Source: CAZKUN01 sp964555935
Lineage (GTDB): Bacteria; Armatimonadota; Zipacnadia; Zipacnadales; VGFC01
Assembly (NCBI GenBank): GCA_964555935.1
Contig: CAZKUN010000125.1
Span: forward strand, 1 to 25,674
DNA length: 25,674 nucleotides
Direction: 5' to 3'
Shown one piece after another: positions 15,860-24,709 of this stretch. The first letter of the stretch is position 1, and each line of letters starts with the position of its first letter. Made by a program: the position numbers and the translations under genes. The notes under the pieces were generated by a model that did not search any database, was not told the DNA's origin, and worked only from the letters and a program-made list of their open reading frames with translations.

Positions 15860-18316
15860 ATGACATGGAGCGCGTTGATCGCCGCCGCAATCCTGCCGCT
15901 CTGCGCCTGCGTGGATGCGCAGGATGAGGTCGGCGTTCCCCACGAGCCGGTAACCGGCGCCAACGTGCCCGAGCACGAGGTCACCGCGATCCTGCACGTG
16001 AGCGCTGACCACCCCAAGAGCGCCGACGACAACCCAGGCACCGAGGCGCTTCCGCTGAAGTCCATCTCACGCGCCTCCGAGGTCGCCTTCCAGAACAACG
16101 CGGAGGGCACCGGCTCGAAAGTGCTCATCGCGCCCGGCATCTATCGGGAATCCATACCCGTTCCCAAGCGCGACGAGAACAGCACCGACGCGCCCGTCGT
16201 GTTCGAGGCGACCGAGCCCGGCGCCGTCGTGGTCAGCGGGGCTGACGTGTTCACCGATTGGCAGCCCGTCGAGGGTGACGAGAACCTCTACTGGCACCAC
16301 TGGCCCCACAAGTGGGGGCCTCACGCGCAAATCAGCGACCCCGTGTGGGTCAGGTGCGGCATATTCTTCAAACCCATCCTCCTCCGTCGCGAGACCGTCT
16401 ACGCCAACGGCCAACTGCTTCGGCTCGTGCTATCGCCATTGCAGCTCCGCGAGGGAACCTGTTACGTGTCAGAGGCGGATGAGAAGCTGATCGCATGGCT
16501 CCCCCGAGGCCTCGACGCCCGCACGGCATTGATGGAGGTGCCCGTTCGCGCGCGCCTCCTCGCGGTGCAGAGGCAGAAGAACATCGTGGTGCGAGGGCTC
16601 ACGTTCCGGCACGACAACAGCTACTACGAGCGCGGGCAGGCCTGCAGCTTCAGCGGCGCGACCACGAACTTCCTGATCGAGGACTGCCGGTTCGAGTGGA
16701 ACAACAGCACCGGATTGAGCTTCAACACGGTCCGGGACTTCACTGTCCGCCGCGTCGTCTCGAACAACAACGGCTCCAGCGGCTTCGCCGGAAGCCGACT
16801 GCACAACGCGCTGTTTGAGGACACGGAAAACTCCTACAACAACTGGCGTGGCGAGTGGGGCGAGTACGACACCTGGTCGGTAGGCGGCACCAAGTTTCTC
16901 GAGACCAAACACGCGCTGTGGCGCCGGAATCGGTCCGTCGGCAACTACGCGCTGGGCTTCTGGTTCGACTACGACTGCGGCGATATCGTAGTCGAGGACG
17001 CCTGGTGGGTTCGCAACTCGCGGGCGGGAATCTTCATCGAGGCTAACCCGGGCCCGATCACGATCAAGAACAGCGTCATCGCCATGAACGAGCATGGCGT
17101 GTCATCCACGAACTCCAGCCGCGTCACGCTCGAAGGCAATGCCATCTACGCGAATCGCAACGCGCAGATTCTCGTCCAGGGCCCGCGCGATCGGGCTGTG
17201 AAGGACTGGGCATGGGGCGGCGGGGAGCAGGACCTCGTCCTGCAGATCGACAAGTGGTCGCTGCTAGGCAACGTCTTCGTCAGCCGCGGGCGCAGCCAGA
17301 AGGGTATGAACATCGCCTACAACGACCCGGATCTGTTCGTCGGCACGCTCAAGTCCGAGGGCAATGTCTGGCATGATACGGAAACGCCCCGCCCGATCTC
17401 GCTGTCGGGCGTGAACATGGACCTGGCCGAGTGGCAGGCGATCACCGGCAAGGACAAGACGTCGATCTTCGCCGACCCTCAGTTCGCGGATCCGGAGAAC
17501 CTCAACTTCTGGGTCGGCGCGGACAGCCCCGCCCGAGCGCCCCGCCCGACCGCGGATGCCGATCCCGCGGACTTCGACGCCGATGCCGCCAAGGCTCTGC
17601 TGGACCAGAAGCAGCGGGAACTCGTGGACGAGAATCACTCCACGCCCTTCCCCGAGGCCGCCGGGGTAGCGCCCGAGCGCTGGCAACCTGTCGACCTGTC
17701 GGCCCTCGCCAACCGACCGATGCGCGGCGAGGGTGGCTGGATGGGCGTGGGCGGCCTGACGCTGGACTGGCTCGATGGGGGAGAGGCGCGCTTCCAGGGC
17801 GTCCCGTTCCAGATCCTCGATCCGACTGACGGAGCGCTTGCCTGCATCGCCCTTCGGTCGCACAAGGTCGCGAAGACGGGGGAGATCGACGTTCCTGCCA
17901 ACGTCACGGTCCCGCTGGGCAAGGAGGTTGCCGCTCTGTACTTCCTGCATGGCTGCGGGTGGGCCAAGCACGGGAAGGCGGGCGAGTATCGCATCGTCTA
18001 CGATGACGATACATCGGCGTCCATCGACATCATCCCGTTTGGGTCAGGCAGCGAGCACCTGGACGTCGCCGAGAGGATGCGCGAGGAGGCGACGACGCAG
18101 GACTGGTGGCCTTCCGTCACCCAAGTGGTCAACGAGCGCCTGCGGAACGTCATCATCGCGGACCCGGAAAACCTGATCGACAAGCGCTACCTGTACAATC
18201 TCCAGTGGACAAATCCGACACCGAACAAGACCGTCAAACACATCGAGTTGGAATCAGACGCGAGCGCCAGCACATCGCTCTTCGTCCTCGCCATCACCGC
18301 CGCGCTCGCCGAGTGA
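15860..18316 (+). CDS. Exported right-handed parallel beta-helix protein with C-terminal carbohydrate-binding-like module
   Basis: The 818-residue protein has an export signal. LPLCAC could be an atypical lipobox, or cleavage may occur after VDA. Residues ~45-105 (ILHVSADHPKSADDNPGTEA, then IAPGIYRESI) match the entry into a pectate-lyase-like helix. From ~225 to 470 there are successive PbH1-like rungs: NIVVRGLTF, NFLIEDCRFEWNNSTGLSF, DFTVRRVVSNNNGSSGF, DIVVEDAWWVRNSRAGIFI, and RVTLEGNAIYANRNAQILV. This fold serves polysaccharide lyases and glycoside hydrolases. The final ~190 residues contain ARFQGVPFQILDP and AALYFLHGCGW, a beta-rich module I associate with exported proteins and take to be carbohydrate-binding-like. 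GGAG at 15847-15850 precedes the ATG. The catalytic residues cannot be assigned. The gene converges with the 966-residue GH-like gene. Confidence 0.85.
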   Translation: MTWSALIAAAILPLCACVDAQDEVGVPHEPVTGANVPEHEVTAILHVSADHPKSADDNPGTEALPLKSISRASEVAFQNNAEGTGSKVLIAPGIYRESIPVPKRDENSTDAPVVFEATEPGAVVVSGADVFTDWQPVEGDENLYWHHWPHKWGPHAQISDPVWVRCGIFFKPILLRRETVYANGQLLRLVLSPLQLREGTCYVSEADEKLIAWLPRGLDARTALMEVPVRARLLAVQRQKNIVVRGLTFRHDNSYYERGQACSFSGATTNFLIEDCRFEWNNSTGLSFNTVRDFTVRRVVSNNNGSSGFAGSRLHNALFEDTENSYNNWRGEWGEYDTWSVGGTKFLETKHALWRRNRSVGNYALGFWFDYDCGDIVVEDAWWVRNSRAGIFIEANPGPITIKNSVIAMNEHGVSSTNSSRVTLEGNAIYANRNAQILVQGPRDRAVKDWAWGGGEQDLVLQIDKWSLLGNVFVSRGRSQKGMNIAYNDPDLFVGTLKSEGNVWHDTETPRPISLSGVNMDLAEWQAITGKDKTSIFADPQFADPENLNFWVGADSPARAPRPTADADPADFDADAAKALLDQKQRELVDENHSTPFPEAAGVAPERWQPVDLSALANRPMRGEGGWMGVGGLTLDWLDGGEARFQGVPFQILDPTDGALACIALRSHKVAKTGEIDVPANVTVPLGKEVAALYFLHGCGWAKHGKAGEYRIVYDDDTSASIDIIPFGSGSEHLDVAERMREEATTQDWWPSVTQVVNERLRNVIIADPENLIDKRYLYNLQWTNPTPNKTVKHIELESDASASTSLFVLAITAALAE

Positions 18317-18359
18317 GCCGCCCGTCGCCCAGTGCCTCGCGCCTCCAGCCGTCTCGTGG

Positions 18360-18379
18360 CGCAGGCATTCTTGCCTGCG
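18360..18379. terminator. Perfect 8-bp hairpin between convergent genes
   Basis: CGCAGGCA (18360-18367), loop TTCT, TGCCTGCG (18372-18379). It lies between the beta-helix gene stop (18316) and the minus-strand stop (18403) and could end transcription from both sides. No T-tract follows on either strand. Confidence 0.5.
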
Positions 18380-18402
18380 GCCGTAGTTGTTCCGTCCGCC
18401 GT

Positions 18403-21303
18403 CTAGCGCCGCAGCACAAACACTCGTCCCGACTCGACGTCTCCGATGCTCAGCCGCGCCACTCCGTCTTCGACCGTGCAAGGCACGGGTTCGGGTCCGT
18501 CCTCGGTCGCCTCGGCGGCGCTGACCTGGGAGAGATAGTCCGGCAGTCGCACGGTCACCGTCACGTCGCGCGCCGGAAGAATGGTCGGCGGGTCCGGCTT
18601 GCTGGGCGGTATGTGATTCGCCACCGCGACCACGACCGTATCGGGGCCGCAAAGCAGTGCCCCCGCCCAAACCCGCTCCTTCGGCCATTTCTCCTCGCCC
18701 ACCACGCCCGTCATAACCGTCCCCGCGTCGGTCTCCGCCCAGTCCACCGGGACTCCGAGCAGCAGGTCGTCCTCGATGCCCTCCACGAGCGCGTTGACCA
18801 GCGCCATCTCCTCACGCGCCGCCTCGTCTATCTGCCAGCCGCCCGCGCCCGCCACGTAGACCCAGCTCGTCAGACCCTTCGCGCCGCTGCCGATTGCCTG
18901 CACCACGTTCTGACGCCACTCCTCGGGCAGGGGTCCTCGGCGATTTGACGGCACTCCCTGTCCCGCGGACCAACCGAAGGCCTCGAGGCAAGCCAGCATC
19001 CGCCTGGGCATCCCGCTCTGCCGAGCATAGCTTAAGCTCTCCCTCACGTACGCATGGTCGGCTCCGTAGAAGTTGACCGGGTATGGGTCGAAGCAGCAGA
19101 CGTCGGCGAACTGACCGTAGACGCACCAGTTCAGCGGGCGCGTCGTCCCGTTCATGATGAGCCACGTCGCCACATGGGGCGCCTGATTCTCCACGAGCCT
19201 GGCCCAGCCTGATTCCTCCAGCCGGCGCGCGTGTGACCCCAGGCCCTGGGCGTAGCCGCCGCCGCGATTGTCCCCGGCGTCGGGCTCGTCGGGCCCCAGG
19301 ATGTACCGCACCCATTCATGCGCATCGAACATGCGGTGCGTGTTGGTGGTGGTGGGCAGGTCGTGCTCCCGGCATTCCTCCTCCGACCGCAAGTGCCACA
19401 TGCCCAGGTTCATGTTCATCTCCTCACACAGCGCCGAAGGCACGTGGATGGAGCTGCGGGGGAAGAACCAGGGGAGGACGCGAAACTGCGCGCCCACCAC
19501 CTCGCCCGACGCCAGCCGCACGGTTATTGCGTGGAATGACATCGGCTCGAGTCGGCGAGTCGGCCGCGCGACCACTAGCACCACGCCGCCCGCGAAGTCG
19601 CCGCCATAGACCTTGGTCTCGCGCAGCGCCTGGCCGTCAAGGGCCACTGATGCCAGCGCCCCGGGCGCGCCGTCGCGAGTCGCCCGCGCGTAGACATACA
19701 GGAGTTCGCCCTCCTCGTCGGTGGTCACGTAGTCGATGACCGCCTTGGGCGAATCGTATGGGATTTCAAGCGAGACCGTGGGCGCGTTCTCGCAGGGGAT
19801 CGTGACGCGCGCCGATTCTCCCGCTGGCCGCCTGCGGAACCGGACGTACAGCTCCGCGCACTCTCCGGCGCCCAGAAGCTGCGGGCGCATGCGATGCCAC
19901 ACCACCCCGCGCGCGTCCCATTCGCTCTTCACGAAGTCAACATAGCTCTCGGCAATCGGCTCGTCGTTCAGGCGCACCTCGTCGCCGACTTGCACCGGCG
20001 CTCGTCCGGGGTTCCTCAGTATGATCCGCAGCGCGCCGAAGTCGCCGTGTTCTGAGTGCATGGCCTGCAGGCCCGCCATGACGAGACCGTCCTGCTGCTT
20101 GGCATGACGGCCTTCGACAACCTGGGATGCCGCCGGAGGCGGCGGGTCGGGTAGGTACGCCGCGCTCAGGACCTCGAGGGGACGGCCCGCGGGCAGTGCC
20201 GGCTTCGCCGCCCACGCCACGCCCCTCGGCCCCGCCACCGCCACCTCGCGCACGACCACCAAGCCCTCGTCCTCGGGCGCGACGCGTAGCTCGCGCGCGC
20301 CTGGTTGGTGCCCATCAAGTCGAGCGAAGATGACCTTCTCGCTCTCGAAGAAGCTGGCGCAGTCGAACCGGGCGACCTCTCGCCCGTCCCACGTCACCCG
20401 CACCCGACGCGACGCGTCGCGCGTTGCCCGGACGGTGATGCGCGCCATGAGATGGTCCCGGGCCTTGCCGGTGCCGACGAACGTGACGAGCGACAGCGGA
20501 GACCGCCGGTCCTGAAGATACGTCCGATGGACCCGGAAACTCTCTGCCTCGCGAGTGTCCAGGTGCGGCGAGTCGCCGGGCGCCCGCACGCGGCCGTCGG
20601 CGTCCTCGTAGTAGTGGGGGGCTCGTCGTCCCTCGGGGTCGGTGGCGTCTAGCGCAATGCTTGTCCAGCCGCTACGCTCGCGCGCCTCTCCCCAGAGCGC
20701 CCGCAACTCCGCCTGCGGGTCAGCGCTTGCCCCGGGCTCGTCGCCGAGGTCCAGCCTCACCTCCAGGTTCTGGATGAAGTTCGACGTGTACGTCTCGAGA
20801 GCGCTGTAATTGTCCATCACCAGCTTCAGCCACAGCTCCGTGCCCCCGATGATGCCGTCCCCCTCCTCGGCAACCACCTCGAAGGGCTCCTCTTGCCACC
20901 GGTTCGCCGGCCTCGGGTCACCGGGCTGATCCTTGCTGTCGGCCACCACCCGCCAGTCCAGCCCGTTCGGCGAGACGTATAGGAGGTTTCGCCCGCCGAG
21001 GTTGGGACCATTGGCCCTCTGCTGCACCGCGATGCGAGCGCTCGTGATGGCCCGCGTGCCATGGAAGCGGTAGACGAGTGTCCGGTTGCGCGCGGGCCCC
21101 TTCGACTGCAGCGACCCGGCCGCCCAGACCTCGACCCCCGTATTGCTCAGGAACGCATCCGTCAGGCACTTGGGGGTCGCGAAGTCGTCAACGTAGGTGT
21201 ACGTTCCGTCCTCGGCGGGCTCGATGAGGACGCCCTGCTGTCCTGACACGGTTGAGCTCGCCAGTACGGATACCAGTATCGCAATCTGCCATGGGCTCTT
21301 CAT
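18403..21303 (-). CDS. Large exported glycoside hydrolase-like multidomain protein
   Basis: This 966-residue protein has a signal peptide (IAILVSVLASSTVSG). After ~170 residues of a discoidin-like beta domain (LLYVSPNGLDWRVVADSK), the middle is a run of beta-sandwich modules (LRIILRNPGRAPVQVGDEVR; VTIPCENAPTVSLEIPYDSP). The C-terminal third looks like a TIM barrel: MFDAHEWVRYILGPDEPDAG with E673, NWCVYGQFADVCCFDPYPVN, RRMLACLEAFGWSAGQG, and GAKGLTSWVYVAGAGGW. The conserved-looking E673 and the FDPYP strand resemble retaining GH barrels, but I cannot assign a CAZy family. The start is the ATG at 21303, with GGAGG (21310-21314) 6 nt upstream. An open frame reaching 21687 adds an implausible N-terminus. 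It is divergently oriented from the membrane protein gene. Confidence 0.75.
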   Translation of the reverse strand: MKSPWQIAILVSVLASSTVSGQQGVLIEPAEDGTYTYVDDFATPKCLTDAFLSNTGVEVWAAGSLQSKGPARNRTLVYRFHGTRAITSARIAVQQRANGPNLGGRNLLYVSPNGLDWRVVADSKDQPGDPRPANRWQEEPFEVVAEEGDGIIGGTELWLKLVMDNYSALETYTSNFIQNLEVRLDLGDEPGASADPQAELRALWGEARERSGWTSIALDATDPEGRRAPHYYEDADGRVRAPGDSPHLDTREAESFRVHRTYLQDRRSPLSLVTFVGTGKARDHLMARITVRATRDASRRVRVTWDGREVARFDCASFFESEKVIFARLDGHQPGARELRVAPEDEGLVVVREVAVAGPRGVAWAAKPALPAGRPLEVLSAAYLPDPPPPAASQVVEGRHAKQQDGLVMAGLQAMHSEHGDFGALRIILRNPGRAPVQVGDEVRLNDEPIAESYVDFVKSEWDARGVVWHRMRPQLLGAGECAELYVRFRRRPAGESARVTIPCENAPTVSLEIPYDSPKAVIDYVTTDEEGELLYVYARATRDGAPGALASVALDGQALRETKVYGGDFAGGVVLVVARPTRRLEPMSFHAITVRLASGEVVGAQFRVLPWFFPRSSIHVPSALCEEMNMNLGMWHLRSEEECREHDLPTTTNTHRMFDAHEWVRYILGPDEPDAGDNRGGGYAQGLGSHARRLEESGWARLVENQAPHVATWLIMNGTTRPLNWCVYGQFADVCCFDPYPVNFYGADHAYVRESLSYARQSGMPRRMLACLEAFGWSAGQGVPSNRRGPLPEEWRQNVVQAIGSGAKGLTSWVYVAGAGGWQIDEAAREEMALVNALVEGIEDDLLLGVPVDWAETDAGTVMTGVVGEEKWPKERVWAGALLCGPDTVVVAVANHIPPSKPDPPTILPARDVTVTVRLPDYLSQVSAAEATEDGPEPVPCTVEDGVARLSIGDVESGRVFVLRR

Positions 21304-21568
21304 TGCCGGCCTCCGTCGCGGGAAGGGACGCGCGGGATGCGCGAAGTGATCAGTCAGCGTTTCGCAGATGCACTGCGCCTTGCGGGCTCCGGACACCTGC
21401 CGCTCTTGGCTTCCCCGGTGGCTCGTGTCTACTTGTGGGGCCTTGACGATGAAGCATGGCCTCGGAGATGACCCATTCTGATTGCCGTCGGGCGGGAGGG
21501 ATTCCCCTACAATAAGGCGACATATGCACGTGACACCACGGTGAGTCCGGACGTCCAGGGATGATTTG
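21304..21568. promoter_or_regulatory. Divergent intergenic region with a -10-like TACAAT
   Basis: The large GH-like gene (minus) and the membrane protein gene (plus) diverge here. TACAAT at 21508-21513, followed by AAG, is a good -10 candidate for the plus gene, 55 nt before its start. The best -35-like sequence (TTGCCG, 21482-21487) is 20 nt upstream, wider than normal, so the promoter is only tentative. Confidence 0.35.
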
Positions 21569-23560
21569 GTGACAGCAGACCCCAATCCGATAATCGCAGC
21601 CGGCGATGCGCCCGGCGAGGGCGCCTCGACGCCCGCCATCACGCCACGGGCGATCGTCATCGCGTTCATTCTGGTCATCGCCTTCACGGCGGCCGGATGC
21701 TTCTCAGTCCTCCTGCGCTATGAGATCATCGGCACGGGCTATCTGCCGCGCGGCGCCGTTGCGCTGATGCTGGCGCTCATAGTCGTCAACGTTGGCCTGC
21801 GCCGGTTCAAACGCCTGAATATCAGACCTCTGACCGCCCAAGAGCTTCTGCTTGTCTTCCTGCTACTGATGGTCGTCGGTGCCATCGCCGGTCAGGAGTT
21901 CGCTCAGCACTTCTACCTGAAGCTGATCGGCCTCGTCTACTACGCCACTCCCGACATTGTCGCCCCCGACGTGTACCTCGAGGACCTGAATCCCATGCTC
22001 CTGCCGGATACGGATCCGGCGGGTAAGGTCGCGCTATACGCCCAGGAAGGTCTGCCCGCGGGCGCATCGATGCCGTGGCGCGCGTGGGTGCGTCCATTGG
22101 TGGTGTGGACACCGTTCCTCCTCGCCGTCTACTGGATGGTTCTGACGTTCGCGGCGGTATTGGCTTGGCGCTGGGAGCAGGAGGAGAAGTTGCCGTACCC
22201 GCTGGTGCGCGTGCCTCTGGAGATTGCGGAGGGCGAGCCGTTGGCGGCGGCGCCGATGCTGCGCGACTCGTTGACATGGATCGCCTTCGTCGTGCCGTGC
22301 GTTCATTACACGCTCAAGGGGTTACACGGATACTGGCCGGTGATCCCCTACCTAAACCTTGAACCCACCTCGCCGCTGCGCTTCACTGGGCCGATGGCGG
22401 CCTTCAACGGTCTGCTGCTATGGCTACGGATGGACATGGTGGGTATCGCCTACCTGCTCGCGGCGGATGTGGGGCTCTCGCTATGGTTCTTCCTGCTGAT
22501 GCGCCGCGCCCAGCAGTTCGTTCGACTCGCCGTGGGCATCAACACCGGGGACTACCGATTCTTCAGGCTTCAGACCCTCGGCGGATACGTGTTGCTGGCC
22601 GGAGCGCTGCTCTACTCGGCCCGGACCCATTTGCGTCGCGTGCTCGCGCTCGCGATCGGCACCTTGCGGCGTCGGCCTGAGGACCCGGATGCCAAGGAGC
22701 CGTACCGTCTGATCGTGTTCAGCTTCGTCGGGGCCTTCGTGTTCGTTGTCTGCTGGTGCGTCTACTTCGGGATGAGTCCCGTGTGGGCGATCGCGCAGTA
22801 TGTGTTCTTCCCGCTGGTGGGAATGGTGGTGGCTCGCGTGATCTGCGAGGCGGGGATGTTCGTCTACAGCGCCCCCCTTGGCGGGTACGTGGCCGGCTTC
22901 AATGAGGCCATATTCACGGTGTTTGGCACCCAGCGCCTGGGCCCCATGAACGTGACGCTGATGACGATGACGAGTTGGTGTCAGATCCGGTCGACCGCCA
23001 CCCAGAACTCGGCCGCGGTCTTCCAGGGCTACCGTATCGGTTCTGACATCGGCGCGCGGCGCGGGACAATCCTGATGCTTGCCATGGCGGCCATCGCCGT
23101 GGCCATCCTTGTCTGCCACTTCGTCGCTCCGTGGATCATCTACCGGTGGGGAGTGCCGAAACTCGCGCCCTGGCCGAGCCAGGCGGGACTCAACACGGCC
23201 CGGGGGATTGGCAGCCTCGTGGGCAAGCCCGCGAACATGGCTCCGGTCGACTGGCTGTCGATAGGCCTGGGCGCGGCGACAACGTGGAGTCTGTTCGTGC
23301 TGCGACGGCGGTTCGTGTGGTGGCCACTGCACCCGCTTGGATTCGTGACGTGGCTGAGCTGGCCGATTGACCGCTATTGGAGTTCGGTGTTCGTTGGGTG
23401 GGTGCTCAAGACCGCGGTTGTTCGCCTCGGGGGGTACCGCCTCTTCCGTCGTCTGCGTCCCGTCGCCTTCGGGCTCGTATTGGGGATGAATGTGATCTTC
23501 ACGATCTGGCTGACCATCCACATGATCTGGCCGGGGCCGCCGGCGATCATGATCGACTGA
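21569..23560 (+). CDS. Polytopic inner-membrane protein, DUF6785/DUF6784-like
   Basis: The ~663-residue protein has about ten to twelve strongly hydrophobic segments, including IVIAFILVIAFTAAGCF, LLLVFLLLMVVGAIA, WIAFVVPCVHY and VFVVCWCVYFGMSP. It resembles the DUF6785/DUF6784 membrane proteins of planctomycete-like bacteria, whose overall plan recalls oligopeptide transporters. I rely on memory for this match. It is the only candidate transporter here for oligosaccharides released by the neighbouring hydrolases, but no substrate is evident. The start is probably GTG at 21569, with AGGGA (21557-21561) 7 nt upstream; TTG at 21566 is the alternative. The gene converges with the GH20-like gene, with a hairpin between the stops. 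Confidence 0.8.
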   Translation: MTADPNPIIAAGDAPGEGASTPAITPRAIVIAFILVIAFTAAGCFSVLLRYEIIGTGYLPRGAVALMLALIVVNVGLRRFKRLNIRPLTAQELLLVFLLLMVVGAIAGQEFAQHFYLKLIGLVYYATPDIVAPDVYLEDLNPMLLPDTDPAGKVALYAQEGLPAGASMPWRAWVRPLVVWTPFLLAVYWMVLTFAAVLAWRWEQEEKLPYPLVRVPLEIAEGEPLAAAPMLRDSLTWIAFVVPCVHYTLKGLHGYWPVIPYLNLEPTSPLRFTGPMAAFNGLLLWLRMDMVGIAYLLAADVGLSLWFFLLMRRAQQFVRLAVGINTGDYRFFRLQTLGGYVLLAGALLYSARTHLRRVLALAIGTLRRRPEDPDAKEPYRLIVFSFVGAFVFVVCWCVYFGMSPVWAIAQYVFFPLVGMVVARVICEAGMFVYSAPLGGYVAGFNEAIFTVFGTQRLGPMNVTLMTMTSWCQIRSTATQNSAAVFQGYRIGSDIGARRGTILMLAMAAIAVAILVCHFVAPWIIYRWGVPKLAPWPSQAGLNTARGIGSLVGKPANMAPVDWLSIGLGAATTWSLFVLRRRFVWWPLHPLGFVTWLSWPIDRYWSSVFVGWVLKTAVVRLGGYRLFRRLRPVAFGLVLGMNVIFTIWLTIHMIWPGPPAIMID

Positions 23561-23599
23561 CGCCGCTTGCCGCTGCGCGGGTGCCGTCGACGTCCCGTA

Positions 23600-23620
23600 C
23601 GACGATCGTCTCGATCGTCG
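23600..23620. terminator. Perfect 9-bp hairpin between convergent genes
   Basis: CGACGATCG (23600-23608), loop TCT, CGATCGTCG (23612-23620). It lies 39 nt after the membrane protein stop and 12 nt from the GH20-like stop, and may end transcription in both directions. No T-tract is present. Confidence 0.5.
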
Positions 23621-23632
23621 ATGCCCCCTCAT

Positions 23633-24709
23633 CTACTCAGCAAACGCATCCATGCTGACCTTCAGTACCTCCGCGTGCCCGACCGCGCTCTCCAGCTTCT
23701 TCGCTTCATCGGGCTCTATGTCGCCCTCGAGCGCTCTTAGCAGCGACTTGCCGCCGCCGCCCGAACTCCAACCAGTGCTCAGGACTCCGAGCATCATCTC
23801 GGTCGCGCCATCCTTCGACGCCGCGATCAGACGGTTGGCCGCCTCGACGTTCCGCCACGGCCCCGGCCAGACTCGAAAGCCCTTCTCCTGGAACAGCTTC
23901 AACGACGGGTATCGATCGAGGACCTCATAGTGCCAGTCGCACATGATGATGTCAGTCGGCACCATGTCGATTGATGGCGCGGTCCCATTCCCCGCCGCTT
24001 CCCAGACTCCGTATCCTGTTTCCTCAGCGTCCAGAAACCGGTCGCCCCACATCAGCATCTCAACGCCCCGCTCCCCCACCAAGTGTTTGTGGTAGTCATT
24101 CACCGCGCGGGCGAACAGCTTCGCGGGATCTTCGCCCTTGCATCGCGGGCAGTTGTCGCTCGCGAGAACGAACACTTCGTCCATCCCTATGTGGAACGCG
24201 TCCGCCTCGAACGCGTCGAGCAGCTCATCCATCAGATCGAACGCGATTTGGTTCACGTCCGGATGCTGCGGGCACCAGCTCTGGCAGTAGAAGTTCGGAT
24301 CGGTGATGGGGATCTCGGGCGGTTCCTCGAACTCAGGATACGCCTGTAGCAGCGCGCCGGTGTCGGCTTTCCACGACTGATGCCCTAGACAGTTCATCAG
24401 GGGGATTAACCGAATGCCGTTGTCTCGGCATGCCGCGCTGATGGTCCGGGCATCGCTCTTGGAGAGTCCGCTGGTATTGAGTTCCGGGTGGCTCTCGAAC
24501 TGGTAGCTGTAGTCCATCTCGAGCACGAGTGCGTTCACGCCCATCGGCGCCAGGTGGCCCTCTATTAGCCGAGTCATGGCCGCCACGTCATCGCTGCTGC
24601 TGATCATCAGGTGCACGCCCCGCCAGTATCCACCCTCGGGTTGTGCCCCCGCGACGGCCGCGATGGAAAGGGCCGGCAAGCCAGCCAATACCCATGGGGC
24701 AGTAGTCAT
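23633..24709 (-). CDS. Exported compact GH20-like beta-N-acetylhexosaminidase domain protein
   Basis: The 358-residue protein carries a signal peptide (cleavage near AGA-QP, residues 21-24) and a GH20-type TIM barrel: GVHLMISSSDD, MGVNALVLEMDYSYQF, IRLIPLMNCLGHQSW, then the family hallmark HIGMDEVF with D177 and E178. In GH20 the Glu is the acid and the Asp positions the substrate N-acetyl group; both are present. The canonical motif is HxGGDE, so Met replaces the second Gly. A CPRCKG cysteine pair follows it. The protein lacks the usual N-terminal GH20b domain and is shorter than typical hexosaminidases. AAGGAGG (24716-24722), 6 nt upstream, fixes the ATG; an open frame to 24814 would hide the signal peptide. 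Activity on GlcNAc-containing glycans would complement the GH89 enzyme. Confidence 0.85.
   Translation of the reverse strand: MTTAPWVLAGLPALSIAAVAGAQPEGGYWRGVHLMISSSDDVAAMTRLIEGHLAPMGVNALVLEMDYSYQFESHPELNTSGLSKSDARTISAACRDNGIRLIPLMNCLGHQSWKADTGALLQAYPEFEEPPEIPITDPNFYCQSWCPQHPDVNQIAFDLMDELLDAFEADAFHIGMDEVFVLASDNCPRCKGEDPAKLFARAVNDYHKHLVGERGVEMLMWGDRFLDAEETGYGVWEAAGNGTAPSIDMVPTDIIMCDWHYEVLDRYPSLKLFQEKGFRVWPGPWRNVEAANRLIAASKDGATEMMLGVLSTGWSSGGGGKSLLRALEGDIEPDEAKKLESAVGHAEVLKVSMDAFAE

Noticed and set aside
22481..23632. A 383-codon minus-strand frame opposite the membrane protein gene
   Set aside because: Its translation is rich in His, Arg and Pro, typical of the antisense of a hydrophobic GC-rich gene.
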